17,200 nucleotides of DNA from JBFMAE01 sp040756085 (GCA_040756085.1 JBFMAE010000088.1:1-17200), one strand, 5' to 3'; counted from the stretch's first letter, positions 1-7,850 are shown. The notes: generated from the letters alone by a model not told the origin. A program made the numbers and translations.

Positions 1-200
1 TAGTAATAGTAGGGTTTAATGCCTCAATGTTGTTTGGAATTTTTTTGCTCCTTTTCGGGGCTCCCCTGATATTTTTTTTAATTGTGATTTACAGTAGGAT
101 CCTCTTGGAAATGGCCCTTGTGATTTTCCGTATTGCTGACCAGACGACCAAGAAAGGGGAAAAGTCGGAATCAAGGGATGGCATCCAATGGAATTTATGA
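1..200 (+). CDS. DUF4282-like small membrane protein, 3' end only
   Basis: The open frame starting at base 3 runs 65 codons to TGA at 198-200; the 5' part lies outside the window. The visible protein has a strongly hydrophobic stretch at about residues 9-30 of the fragment, followed by SRILLEMALVIFRIADQ and a short charged tail. A membrane helix running into an R-x-L-L-E-x-x-x-V-x-F-R-I-A-[DE] segment is what I know from DUF4282-family small membrane proteins, whose function is unknown. There is no start or ribosome site to judge. It is a separate unit from argG, with about 380 bases and a transposase relic between them. The family call rests on memory of the motif. Confidence 0.6.
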   Translation, partial: VIVGFNASMLFGIFLLLFGAPLIFFLIVIYSRILLEMALVIFRIADQTTKKGEKSESRDGIQWNL

Positions 201-273
201 ACTGACTTTTGCCCTTCCCAATTAAGGTACTTCATTTCTGATAGTGTTGTAAGGTTTATTTTCATTCTTACGT

Positions 274-489
274 TCAAGGGCAAGTATTTATTTTTATCTG
301 ATTGATTTCCATTTGTAACATGGTAGGAAGGACATTATTACAGTTCTCAGACTGCCCTCTCTGATTGTGCCATTCCAACACCTGCTTGCCATCCTTCTCC
401 AACCAGTTCGTCACTACAGCATGATAAAAATAGGACTCTCCTCTCTCAAATAATCCCCCCTGCCTCCGTATCTCCCGCTTGATCACCAA
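274..489 (-). pseudogene. IS1380-type transposase relic
   Basis: The minus-strand frame encodes 71 residues including YHAVVTNWLEKDG, then VLEWHNQRGQSEN. This resembles the C-terminal catalytic part of IS1380-family DDE transposases, where a Y-x-x-x-V-T-N strand is followed by a [WF]-[HY]-x-Q-R-G-Q-x-E-N motif containing the last acidic residue. The frame stays open a little upstream of the first start codon (residues RLVIKRE), as expected for an internal fragment. A full IS1380 transposase is over 400 residues; here the N-terminal half and the region after the QRGQ motif are gone. No terminal inverted repeats are visible. I infer a dead insertion sequence remnant just upstream of argG. Confidence 0.55.
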
Positions 490-521
490 ACGAAAAACCT
501 TTAAAAGGACAATTAAAAGGA

Positions 522-548
522 TTGTTTAAGCTATAGATTTATGATAAT
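522..548 (+). promoter_or_regulatory. possible argG promoter
   Basis: TTGTTT at 522-527 and GATAAT at 543-548 lie 15 bases apart in an AT-rich stretch just upstream of the argG ribosome site. The spacing is short for a sigma-70 promoter, and other -10-like hexamers (TATAGA at 532-537) are present, so the exact boxes are uncertain. Confidence 0.25.
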
Positions 549-578
549 ATTTCATAAATTTTGAGGAGGTTGACTTTA

Positions 579-1808
579 ATGGATATTAAAAAGATTTTAA
601 AAAAGATTGAGGAAACCGAGACTCCAAAAGTGAATAAAGTGGCGATTGCTTACTCAGGAGGGCTGGATTCCTCTCTCGCTATTGAGTTGCTCAGACGAAA
701 ATATAAAACAAAAAAAATACTCCCCATCACGATCGATGTAGGACAGGGAGAGGAGGAAATCCAGGAGAGCCGGCGGAAGGCAAAAGTTCTCAAGATCAAA
801 CCTCTCTTTTTCGATCTTCGAAGAGAATTCACTGAAGTCTGGATCGCAAAGGCCATTCAGGCCAACTCCGATTACCTGGGTTACCCTGTCTCCACCTCGA
901 TGACCCGACAGATCGTCGCAAGGAAGGTGGCAGAAGTCGCCCTCGAAGAGGGATGCGATGCCATCCTCGAGGGATCGAGTGGAAAAGGCAATGACCAGTA
1001 TCGTATGCACAATGTCTTTAAGATGTTTGCCCCTGACCTGAAGATACTGGTCCCGGTGAGGGATTTCGATTTAACCCGATTGGAAGAGGAAGCATTGTGT
1101 AAGGCGTGGTGTGTCCCGGTGACCGAGACGATCACCGGAGGCGATGACAAGACGATGTGGTGCCGATCGATCGCTAGTGGTGCCATCGATCTGAATCAAC
1201 CTCTTCCAGATAATATCTGGATGTGGTACTGGCCCCTTGAGAAGTCCCCTGATCAGCCATCTTTCATCACGCTTGAGTTTGAAAAAGGGATCCCGGCCAA
1301 ATTGAATGGAAAGCGGAAGCCCCTTGGGGAGATTATCCCGGCAATCAATGTGATCGGAGGTATCCATTCGATCGGAAAGATCGATATGTTTGAGGACGGG
1401 ATCATGGATCTCAAGAGCAGGGAGATCTATGAGGCCCCTGCGGCAACGATCATCCTCAAACTCCATCGAGATTTAGAGCAGTTCTGCCTCACCAAGGACG
1501 AAATTCAGTTTAAGAAAGGGATCGATCAGAAATGGGCCTACCTGATCTATCATGGGATGGCCTATCATCCCTTGCGATATGATCTCGATGCCTTCATCGA
1601 GACGTCTCAGAAGATGGTCAACGGAAAATATAAGGTCAAACTCTTTAAGGGAAATATTGAAATCGTCCATCGAGAATCGAAAACGAGCCTCTTCTCTCCG
1701 GAGATCCGTTCCATTAAAGCCACCGGTTTCGATCAGAGGCGCTGTGCTGATGCAGCCTTTATTCGCGGGCTTCCGTTTGAGATTTTAGCCAAAAGGAAAA
1801 CGAAATAG
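579..1808 (+). CDS. argG: argininosuccinate synthase
   Basis: It joins citrulline and aspartate, using ATP, to give argininosuccinate in the cytoplasm, the seventh step of arginine synthesis. The protein has 409 residues, normal for the family. The ATP pyrophosphatase P-loop AYSGGLDSS is at residues 24-32, IDVGQGEEE at about 52-60 and the SGKGNDQYR segment at about 134-142. In most ArgG proteins the last motif reads HGATGKGNDQVR; here it is EGSSGKGNDQYR, so this is a divergent member. A TTG at 561 is also in frame, but ATG 579 is chosen because GAGGAGGT at 563-570 sits 8 bases upstream of it. argH follows on the same strand after about 130 bases, so the two are probably cotranscribed. Confidence 0.93.
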   Translation: MDIKKILKKIEETETPKVNKVAIAYSGGLDSSLAIELLRRKYKTKKILPITIDVGQGEEEIQESRRKAKVLKIKPLFFDLRREFTEVWIAKAIQANSDYLGYPVSTSMTRQIVARKVAEVALEEGCDAILEGSSGKGNDQYRMHNVFKMFAPDLKILVPVRDFDLTRLEEEALCKAWCVPVTETITGGDDKTMWCRSIASGAIDLNQPLPDNIWMWYWPLEKSPDQPSFITLEFEKGIPAKLNGKRKPLGEIIPAINVIGGIHSIGKIDMFEDGIMDLKSREIYEAPAATIILKLHRDLEQFCLTKDEIQFKKGIDQKWAYLIYHGMAYHPLRYDLDAFIETSQKMVNGKYKVKLFKGNIEIVHRESKTSLFSPEIRSIKATGFDQRRCADAAFIRGLPFEILAKRKTK

Positions 1809-1853
1809 TATGTTATAGATGAAAGATAAGCTCTAATAACCCAAATTTGAAAT

Positions 1854-1923
1854 CCCCTCACCCTTCCCCTCTCCCCCATGGGGAGAGGGATGCCTGCCTG
1901 ACGGTAGGCAGGGGGTAAGGGGG
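1854..1923. repeat. GC-rich hairpin repeat, copy 1 (argG-argH gap)
   Basis: The segment begins CCCCTCACCC, contains the near-palindrome CTCTCCCCCATGGGGAGAG, then CCTGCCTGACGGTAGGCAGG at 1893-1912, and ends in GGGGGTAAGGGGG. Read on the minus strand it encodes PLPMGERGRVRGF, the signature of the widespread SPHPxPLPxGEG type of intergenic repeat. Two related elements lie at 3536-3584 and 5393-5462. It fills most of the space between argG and argH and would form a strong RNA hairpin within that operon. Confidence 0.75.
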
Positions 1924-1941
1924 CCGATTGGGAGATTGAAG

Positions 1942-3426
1942 ATGAAGATAGAAAAATTATGGGGTGGGCGATTTGAAGAAATGCCTCCCAAGGAGATCGT
2001 CGATTTTCTTTCGGGGAGAGATGTGAGAGGAATCCCACCGTGCGATGAACGACTGATTCCCTATGATCTATGGGGGACCCGGGCCCATGTCCTCATGCTC
2101 TGCCACCAGGGTCTTCTTCCAAAAAAGGATGGTAAGAAAATCCTGAAAGGATTGAGGGAATTAGAAACCCTTTATCAAAAAGGAAAGTTTGTATTAGATC
2201 CAATCAAAGAGGATGTCCATTCCAATATTGAAAGTTTCCTCATCGAGCGATTGGGGATCGAAACGGGTGGGAGGGTCCATACGGGGAGGAGCCGGAACGA
2301 CCAGGTTGCACTCGATATGCGGCTCTACCTCCGTGATCAGGTCTTAGAATTTATTGGAGGGTTGATCCGCCTGATGGAGACCCTCCTACAACGGGCTGAA
2401 GAAAATCGTTTGACGATCATGCCTGGCTATACTCACCACCAGCATGCCATTCCCACCACTTTAGGTCACCTGCTTCTCTCCTTTGCCGAAGCGCTTCAGA
2501 GAGATGTTCAGAGATTTATCCATTGGTTTGTCCTGTTCAATAAAAATCCTTTGGGAGCAGCCGCTGGCTATGGCACCTCTTTTAACCTCGGCCGACAATT
2601 GACATCAAAGCTTCTCGGATTTGATGGTCCTACAGAAAATGTGACCGATCCTATCACCCAGCGATGGGAGCCAGAGGCTGAACTGGCCTATGCCATTTCG
2701 GTGATGATGGATCATCTCTCAACGATTTCCCAAACCTTCATTTTCCTTTCCACCAGTGAATTTAATATGGTCTGGCTGAACGATCGACATTGTACGGGCA
2801 GTTCCATCATGCCACAGAAGCGAAATCCTTGTTCCTTAGAAGTGATTAAGGCGAAGGCTTCTTTTGCCCATGGCGTAGTGGTCAGCCTCCTTTCGATCGG
2901 CAAAGCCCTCTTCATGGGATATAATCGGGATACTCAATGGACGAAATATTGGATCATGGATTTGGTGGAAGAGACGAAGCCTGCCCTCCCTGTGATGTCA
3001 GATGTGATCCAACTGCTCCGGGTCAATAAAGCTCAAATGTTTGAGCAGGCTCAAAAGGGTTTTGTCGGTGCTACCCCTTTAATGGAATGGATGGTTCATC
3101 GCCACTCTCTTCCTTTGCGAAAAGCTAAGATGGTTATGGAGAAGGCGGTGAAATATTCTGACCAAAAGATGGGAAGGGTTTCCTATCAAAGTTTAGAAAA
3201 GGCCCTTGGTGAATTGAAAATCAATATCCCGATCACTGAAGAGGATGTCGAGGAGATCCAGAAACCTGAAAAGATATGGGCTCATCACGAGAAAGGGATG
3301 AAAGAGAATATCCTATCCCTTCAAAAGAGAGTGAAAGCCGATAAAGAATGGTTGACAGGGAGAAGAAGAAAGATTGAGAAGACAAAGACATTGGTTTCCA
3401 AGATGGAGAAGGATCTATTGATTTGA
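1942..3426 (+). CDS. argH: argininosuccinate lyase
   Basis: It splits argininosuccinate into arginine and fumarate, the last step of arginine synthesis, as a cytoplasmic tetramer. The protein has 494 residues, slightly longer than the usual 460 or so. The N-terminal LWGGRF is intact. HTGRSRNDQ is at residues 113-121, the PGYTHHQHAIPTT segment carries the histidine region, and the fumarase/lyase signature GSSIMPQKRNP (about 286-296) contains the flexible catalytic serine loop. The last 40 or so residues are a basic, probably helical extension beyond the conserved core. ATG 1942 is chosen over the in-frame TTG at 1936 because GGGAG at 1930-1934 is 7 bases upstream. It belongs to the argG operon, and the pair order argG-argH is common. 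Confidence 0.94.
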   Translation: MKIEKLWGGRFEEMPPKEIVDFLSGRDVRGIPPCDERLIPYDLWGTRAHVLMLCHQGLLPKKDGKKILKGLRELETLYQKGKFVLDPIKEDVHSNIESFLIERLGIETGGRVHTGRSRNDQVALDMRLYLRDQVLEFIGGLIRLMETLLQRAEENRLTIMPGYTHHQHAIPTTLGHLLLSFAEALQRDVQRFIHWFVLFNKNPLGAAAGYGTSFNLGRQLTSKLLGFDGPTENVTDPITQRWEPEAELAYAISVMMDHLSTISQTFIFLSTSEFNMVWLNDRHCTGSSIMPQKRNPCSLEVIKAKASFAHGVVVSLLSIGKALFMGYNRDTQWTKYWIMDLVEETKPALPVMSDVIQLLRVNKAQMFEQAQKGFVGATPLMEWMVHRHSLPLRKAKMVMEKAVKYSDQKMGRVSYQSLEKALGELKINIPITEEDVEEIQKPEKIWAHHEKGMKENILSLQKRVKADKEWLTGRRRKIEKTKTLVSKMEKDLLI

Positions 3427-3447
3427 GAATTCTTCCAGTGGATATGG

Positions 3448-3485
3448 AAAGGTAACATAAAGGGAACTGGCGTTGATTACCTTTT
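3448..3485 (+). terminator. possible argGH terminator
   Basis: AAAGGTAA (3448-3455) pairs with TTACCTTT (3477-3484), followed by a further T, 22 bases after the argH stop codon. The loop is long (21 bases, with a small inner AAC/GTT pairing) and the stem is AT-rich, so it is a weak intrinsic terminator at best. Confidence 0.35.
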
Positions 3486-3535
3486 AGAACCCAATGGAAT
3501 CATGAACCCCGGGAAGATATTTGAATAGAATAATT

Positions 3536-3584
3536 TCAAATGACAAAGCTCCTGCCCGCCGCAGGCAGGGACTTTGAAATTTGA
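3536..3584. repeat. hairpin repeat, copy 2
   Basis: A long imperfect inverted repeat: TCAAAT..CAAAG..CCTGCC on the left pairs with GGCAGG..CTTTG..ATTTGA on the right. The core CCTGCCCGCCGCAGGCAGG at 3551-3569 is shared, with small changes, with the elements at 1893-1912 and 5414-5432. It lies in the gap between argH and the HTH gene and could also act as an RNA stem or transcription stop. Confidence 0.75.
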
Positions 3585-3624
3585 CATTAATTTGTAATAA
3601 GAAACTATTTAAGAGGAGGATGAT

Positions 3625-4128
3625 ATGGGAAAAGTGGAAGGGGTTATCAAATCTGAAATCGTACGTTTGGCAAAAAGAGAGATGCGGAAGATTTCCGTTC
3701 CGTTGGGCAGGGATGTCCGATCCTTGAAGAGCACGGTCTCTCAACTTCGAAAAACAGTCCTGGCACTCGAACGACTCACCGCTCATCAGCAAAAGGCGTT
3801 GAGTAAAGCAAAGATGCCGTTGGAAGCACCCCAGGAAGAGGTGGAGGTCTCCCGTTTCTCTCCCCGTTTGATACGGAGCCTTCGCAGGCATTTGGACATT
3901 ACCCAGAAGGAGCTGGCAGCCCTTACAGGAGTCACTGTGGGGGCGATTCATCAGTGGGAAAGCGGTATGTTTAAGCCAAGTCTGAAGAAGAAGAGTGTCC
4001 TGGTGGCCCTTCGAAAGCTCGGCCGCCGTGATGTGAGAAAACTTCTTGAGGGGAGAGAGGCTGAAGTGGCGAAGAAGAAGGCTCAACCGCGCCGCGGCAG
4101 AAGCACGAAAAAGACCCGGAAGAAATAA
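3625..4128 (+). CDS. XRE-type helix-turn-helix DNA-binding protein with basic tail
   Basis: A 167-residue protein, probably a cytoplasmic DNA-binding regulator. Residues 1-60 look like an alpha-helical, possibly coiled-coil region. Residues about 78-141 form an XRE/Cro-type domain with the helix-turn-helix TQKELAALTGVTVGAIHQWE at 93-112, whose Q-W-E-S-G end is typical of the recognition helix. Residues 148-167 are almost all Lys, Arg, Ala or Thr, a basic tail that could add non-specific DNA binding. ATG 3625 is preceded by AGAGGAGGA at 3612-3620. It ends 14 bases before the M48 protease gene, so the two are probably cotranscribed. The target is not visible; no clear operator was found upstream apart from the hairpin repeat at 3536-3584. 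Confidence 0.75.
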   Translation: MGKVEGVIKSEIVRLAKREMRKISVPLGRDVRSLKSTVSQLRKTVLALERLTAHQQKALSKAKMPLEAPQEEVEVSRFSPRLIRSLRRHLDITQKELAALTGVTVGAIHQWESGMFKPSLKKKSVLVALRKLGRRDVRKLLEGREAEVAKKKAQPRRGRSTKKTRKK

Positions 4129-4142
4129 CATCCCTTTCTCTC

Positions 4143-5471
4143 ATGATCCAGTTAAATTTTTTACTTCTAACTTTTCTTGCCGTTTTTTTATTTCGGTCTG
4201 GAATCCAATACTACCTCCACCGGATTAATATTTCTTACCTTCGCCAGCACGGAAGAATTGTCCCAGAAGTTTTTCGGGAAACGGTAGATCACGAAAAGCT
4301 TTCGGAGATCTCCGCTTATACTGTGGACTCTGACAATTTCAGCATGGTTGCCACTCTGGCCAACCAGGCACTTTTTCTGATTATTTTGCTGTCCGGGTTT
4401 TTACCATGGCTGATGAAAGTGATCCATCCATGGGGATCTGGGCCGATTATTAAGGGTTTAATTTTCTTTGCCGTCCTTTCGATGTTCGCAAACCTGCTTC
4501 GCATCCCTTTCAGCCTTTATGATACGTTTGTAATCGAAGAACGTTATGGATTTAATGTGATGACCCTCAAAATGTGGATTTTTGACCTGTTGAAAGGCTT
4601 GATCATTTTAGCTGTCCTGGGCGGGCTGCTTCTCTGGCTTCTTTTAACTTTGGTGATTTATGGCGGGAAAGCCTGGTGGGTATGGGCATGGATACTGGTC
4701 GGTGTGTTTGAATTGTTCGTGCTGTGGTTATTTCCAGTGGTCATCGCCCCACTGTTCAATAAATTTGAATCGATTGAGGATAATGTGCTGGAAAATCGTA
4801 TCAGGGCGTTGATTGAAAAAGTGGGATTCCGGGTCAAAGGAGTGTTCAAGATGGATGCGGGCAAGCGCAGCAAGCATACCAATGCTTTTTTCACCGGGAT
4901 CGGCAGGAACAAACGGATTGTTCTTTTTGATACGTTATTAGCATCCCATACCGAGGAGGAAGTTTTTGCTGTCCTGGCTCATGAAGTAGGACACTGGAAG
5001 AAAAAACATATGCTCAAGCAGATCATCCCTTTAGAAATATTGTCCCTGGCTGTTTTTTATGTGGTAGCCAGATTCTTGGATTGGCCTTTGCTTTATCAGA
5101 CATTTGGTTTCCAAGAACCCATTCCCTATGTTGGTCTATTTCTGATTGGGACAATGGTCAGCCTGCTGGGCTATTTCGCTCAACCACTGGGATCAGCAAT
5201 TTTAAGAAAGTTCGAACGGGAGGCGGATGATTTTGTATGGGAGTTGATGAAGACAGGAGAGCCTCTGCGCAATGCCCTCAAGCGGCTGGCTTCTGACAAT
5301 CTGGCAAATTTGTTCCCCCACCCTCTTTATGCATGGTTCTATTACTCTCATCCACCACTGGTCGAACGCATCATGAGACTTAAAAATGTGCCCCCCTCAC
5401 CCCATCCCACTCCCCTGCCTACCGCAGGCAGGCGCCAGGGGTGGGGAAAGATTTTTGAGGGGATTATTTAA
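4143..5471 (+). CDS. M48 family membrane metallopeptidase (Ste24/CAAX protease 1-like)
   Basis: An integral-membrane zinc protease. The 442-residue frame has several membrane segments (about residues 3-20, 68-90, 100-120, 140-172, 177-205) matching the M48 N-terminal membrane domain. The zinc site HEVGH is at 280-284 within VLAHEVGHW, and the third-ligand segment EREAD is at about 358-362. In eukaryotes this family trims prenylated proteins; the bacterial substrates are not established and quality control of membrane proteins is a guess. No good ribosome site precedes ATG 4143, so translation may be coupled to the HTH gene ending 14 bases upstream. The last 27 or so residues, after ERIMRLKNV, are encoded by a repeat copy (5393-5462) and are not part of the native domain. 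Confidence 0.88.
   Translation: MIQLNFLLLTFLAVFLFRSGIQYYLHRINISYLRQHGRIVPEVFRETVDHEKLSEISAYTVDSDNFSMVATLANQALFLIILLSGFLPWLMKVIHPWGSGPIIKGLIFFAVLSMFANLLRIPFSLYDTFVIEERYGFNVMTLKMWIFDLLKGLIILAVLGGLLLWLLLTLVIYGGKAWWVWAWILVGVFELFVLWLFPVVIAPLFNKFESIEDNVLENRIRALIEKVGFRVKGVFKMDAGKRSKHTNAFFTGIGRNKRIVLFDTLLASHTEEEVFAVLAHEVGHWKKKHMLKQIIPLEILSLAVFYVVARFLDWPLLYQTFGFQEPIPYVGLFLIGTMVSLLGYFAQPLGSAILRKFEREADDFVWELMKTGEPLRNALKRLASDNLANLFPHPLYAWFYYSHPPLVERIMRLKNVPPSPHPTPLPTAGRRQGWGKIFEGII
5393..5462. repeat. GC-rich hairpin repeat, copy 3, overlapping the protease 3' end
   Basis: The outer arms CCCCTCA (5393-5399) and TGAGGGG (5456-5462) are perfect inverted repeats, and the core CCTGCCTACCGCAGGCAGG is at 5414-5432. 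In the protease frame it reads PPSPHPTPLPTAGRRQGWG, the classic SPHPxPLP peptide of this repeat type. The stop codon lies 7 bases beyond the repeat. Confidence 0.8.
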
Positions 5472-5491
5472 TAAGTGAGTAGGAGAAGAAA

Positions 5492-6004
5492 ATGGATCTT
5501 AAGCATTTTGAGAACATGGAAACATCAGAACTTAAAAATTACATTCAATTCTTACTCTGGCATTATCGGGTGATAGATGCCTTCTGGTTTATCTATGTAA
5601 GCGAACGATTTAATCAGACCACGGCTGAACGGATCAATGAGCAGGTCTGGGGCCGGGTCGCTGGAATGGCTGCAAAGGATCTTATCCAACGGTTTGATAT
5701 CAAGGATAAAGGGCTCAAGGGGTTTGTCAAGGCCTTAAGGTACTTTCCGTGGACTATCCTCGTTGGTTATCAAATTGAAGAAAAAGAGGACGAAGTGATC
5801 ATCACCGTGCCCAATTGCATTGTCCAAGAGGCTCGTCTCAACAGGGGATTGGGAGAGTTTGTATGTAAAGAGATGCATCGAGGTGAGTTTGCAGGCTTTG
5901 CCCGAGAGATCGATGAGCGGATTGAGGTGGAATGCCTTTTTGCCCCACCTGATCCTCATCCCAAGGAACTCTTTTGCAAATGGCGGTTTAGACTGAGAGG
6001 TTAA
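5492..6004 (+). CDS. DUF6125-like protein of unknown function
   Basis: A 170-residue soluble protein with no signal peptide, membrane segment or cofactor motif. The N-terminal region (residues about 12-55) has the W-H-Y-R-V-I-D-A-F-W-F segment followed by an acidic/amphipathic helix, then NEQVWGRVAGMAAKDLIQRF. The C-terminal half is a mixed strand region with three cysteines (in the PNCIVQEARL, EFVCKE and EVECLFAPPDPHP segments). This layout, an aromatic N-terminus, N-E-x-V-W, and a late cysteine near P-P-D-P, resembles the uncharacterised DUF6125 family as I remember it. AGGAGA at 5481-5486 precedes ATG 5492, and the gene follows the protease by 20 bases. No function is proposed. Confidence 0.55.
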   Translation: MDLKHFENMETSELKNYIQFLLWHYRVIDAFWFIYVSERFNQTTAERINEQVWGRVAGMAAKDLIQRFDIKDKGLKGFVKALRYFPWTILVGYQIEEKEDEVIITVPNCIVQEARLNRGLGEFVCKEMHRGEFAGFAREIDERIEVECLFAPPDPHPKELFCKWRFRLRG

Positions 6005-6104
6005 TTGCGTCCTTCCATCGTTCGGTTGGATGGATATTAAAATGGTTACTACTAAATCTTTGTGCGTTCACAGAATCGATTTCTTTAAATAAAGGGAGGA
6101 GCCA

Positions 6105-6713
6105 ATGAAAGGAGTTGAACGATCGATTTTTTATTTCAATCAACCAGGAGTAGAGAATACAGACGATATTGTGGAGATTGTTTATCAACGACTAAGAGAG
6201 GGTGATATCAAGAGTGTCGTGGTGGCAAGCTCCAGTGGTGGTACAGGCCTCAAATTTGCAAAGAAAATGGCCAAAGAGACAAATCTCGTCGTCGTAAGTT
6301 CCCATCCAGGTTTTTCCAAACCGGGGGTATGGAACTTCAACTTAAAGATTTTGAAAGAATTGCAATCCATGGGTTGTAAGGTGGTGAGACAGAGCCATAT
6401 CCTATCCGGCTTAGAACGGTCCTTCAGTAATAAATTTTCCGGTGCTTCCCATACCGAAATCGTTGCAGAAGCTCTGCGTTCTCTTTTCGGAGTAGGAATG
6501 AAGGTAGCGATTGAATGTTCGATTATGGCGGCCGATAGCGGTGCCATTCCCATCGAAAAAACAATTTCTGTTGGAGGAACCTCATCAGAAAAAGGGCAGG
6601 GGGCAGATTGTGCAGTTGTGGTATGGCCTTCACACTGTAATAACTTTTTTGACTTTCGAGTCCTCGAGATTCTCGCCAAACCTTTTAAAAGGGATACGAA
6701 GAGGGGTTCTTAA
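6105..6713 (+). CDS. pyruvate kinase alpha/beta-domain-like protein
   Basis: A 202-residue protein that resembles only the C-terminal alpha/beta domain of pyruvate kinase, with no catalytic barrel. The Rossmann-like N-terminal part has VVVASSSGGTGLKFAKKMA at about residues 38-56, matching the phosphate/effector-binding loop, then VVVSSHPGF at about 62-70. The C-terminal part has the IMAADSGAIP and SVGGTSSEKGQGADCAVV segments. Stand-alone proteins of this kind are known in anaerobic bacteria and archaea and are annotated as pyruvate kinase alpha/beta domain proteins; their role is unproven. GGGAGGA at 6094-6100 precedes ATG 6105. It is likely a single-gene unit, since about 100 bases separate it from the upstream gene. 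Confidence 0.75.
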   Translation: MKGVERSIFYFNQPGVENTDDIVEIVYQRLREGDIKSVVVASSSGGTGLKFAKKMAKETNLVVVSSHPGFSKPGVWNFNLKILKELQSMGCKVVRQSHILSGLERSFSNKFSGASHTEIVAEALRSLFGVGMKVAIECSIMAADSGAIPIEKTISVGGTSSEKGQGADCAVVVWPSHCNNFFDFRVLEILAKPFKRDTKRGS

Positions 6714-6749
6714 GAAGAGCTAGTTCCTTTTTAAGGATATGTTTTCTAA

Positions 6750-6923
6750 GTGGAGATTCACCTACCTCGCGCCTCCCCCGAGGTCGTCTGCATCCTTGGC
6801 ATCATCATCTTCGTGTCGGGTCTCATCACGCCCCTCTTCGGGCTCGAGCGTTTCCGCAGACTCCTCAATTGGTGGTCTGCACGGCGGCCTGTCAAAAGTT
6901 TGCGGTCAGGCATAAATAGTTAA
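6750..6923 (+). CDS. possible small hydrophobic protein or gene fragment
   Basis: A 57-codon frame from GTG 6750 to TAA. Residues about 12-30 form one membrane-spanning segment (VVCILGIIIFVSGLITPLF), followed by a basic, Trp-rich end (GLERFRRLLNWWSARRPVK). The stretch 6765-6900 is clearly richer in G and C than its surroundings. The only ribosome-site-like sequence, AAGGA at 6733-6737, is rather far from GTG. It could be a real short membrane protein or the 3' end of a transferred gene. I do not recognise a family. Confidence 0.3.
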   Translation: MEIHLPRASPEVVCILGIIIFVSGLITPLFGLERFRRLLNWWSARRPVKSLRSGINS

Positions 6924-7076
6924 ATATTGGCAATTGAATGAACTATTTCACTGAAACGGAAGGGAGGAGAAATAAGAAATTAGTCATGCCTGGCACCAAG
7001 TTCAACTGCCTTTATCAATGAAAATGAAACAAATCGAAGGGCCCAACTGGACCACGGAGTTTATTGGGAAGAACCT

Positions 7077-7850
7077 TTGGTTGGGTTTGCCCGGGGTATG
7101 GATCCCCTCTTTTTTGAATATAAAACCATTATCGGTCCTTTCCATCTCACTCCGAGGGAGATCATCTCAGCAGCACTAAAAGAGAGGGGAAGGGGCCTCC
7201 TCTTCACTGAAGTTGAACAGATCAGTGTCATCTCATGGGTTCTTCCCGCTTCTGAAGACACCCGCAAAAGCAATCGTCAGGAAACCCAATTTCCCTCCAA
7301 ACTCTGGGCCTACACGAGAGATTTCGGTGAAGCCTGTAATAACAACCTCAGGAGGCATGTTGTAACTTTCTTAGAGAATTTAGGTTTTGTGGCAGTCGCA
7401 CCCTTTCTCTCCTCCGCCTTTCAGTGGGTCAGGGATGAGAAGATGGGGTTGGCTTCAACCTGGTCTGAACGCCATGTAGCTTATGCCTGCGGCCTTGGAA
7501 CCTTCGGCCTGAACGACGGTCTCATCTCTCCTAAGGGAATGGCTATTCGAATCGGGAGTGTTGCCACGCTTCTCAAGTTGACACCGAGTGAGAAGAAATA
7601 TCGCCACTACAGGGAAAATTGTCTTCGGTTTCGAAACGAAAAATGTGGAAGGTGCATTCCGCGATGTCCTGCGGGCGCTATTACGGAAAAGGGTCATGAC
7701 AAAAACAGATGTCAGGAATATATTGACTCCCAGGCTCTGAAGGCAAAGCGTCTCGAATATGGATTGAAAAACCCTCCTCCCTCCTGCGGCCTCTGCCAAA
7801 CTGGTGTTCCCTGTGAGTCTGAAATCCCAAGGCCAGACCTGATCGCTTAA
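7077..7850 (+). CDS. QueG-like 4Fe-4S protein (start codon uncertain)
   Basis: A soluble iron-sulfur protein that resembles the family often labelled epoxyqueuosine reductase-like. The C-terminal part has CGRCIPRCPAGAI (about 7645-7680), a ferredoxin-type motif, with a further cysteine upstream (ENCLRF) and a second set CGLCQTGVPC near the end, enough for two clusters. The middle holds the conserved-looking ASTWSERHVAYACGLGTFGLNDGLI segment. It lacks the full QueG cobalamin architecture, so tRNA modification should not be assumed. The coordinate uses TTG 7077, but the same frame is open back to TAG at 6981 and reads a plausible N-terminal segment ending YWEEPLVGF, so the native protein probably begins earlier. 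GGGAGGAG at 6962-6969 supports that. It is convergent with the regulator at 7972. Confidence 0.65.
   Translation: MVGFARGMDPLFFEYKTIIGPFHLTPREIISAALKERGRGLLFTEVEQISVISWVLPASEDTRKSNRQETQFPSKLWAYTRDFGEACNNNLRRHVVTFLENLGFVAVAPFLSSAFQWVRDEKMGLASTWSERHVAYACGLGTFGLNDGLISPKGMAIRIGSVATLLKLTPSEKKYRHYRENCLRFRNEKCGRCIPRCPAGAITEKGHDKNRCQEYIDSQALKAKRLEYGLKNPPPSCGLCQTGVPCESEIPRPDLIA

Noticed and set aside
3484..4131. 215-codon minus-strand frame
   Set aside because: It lies opposite the XRE-type gene, which has a ribosome site and a recognisable helix-turn-helix.
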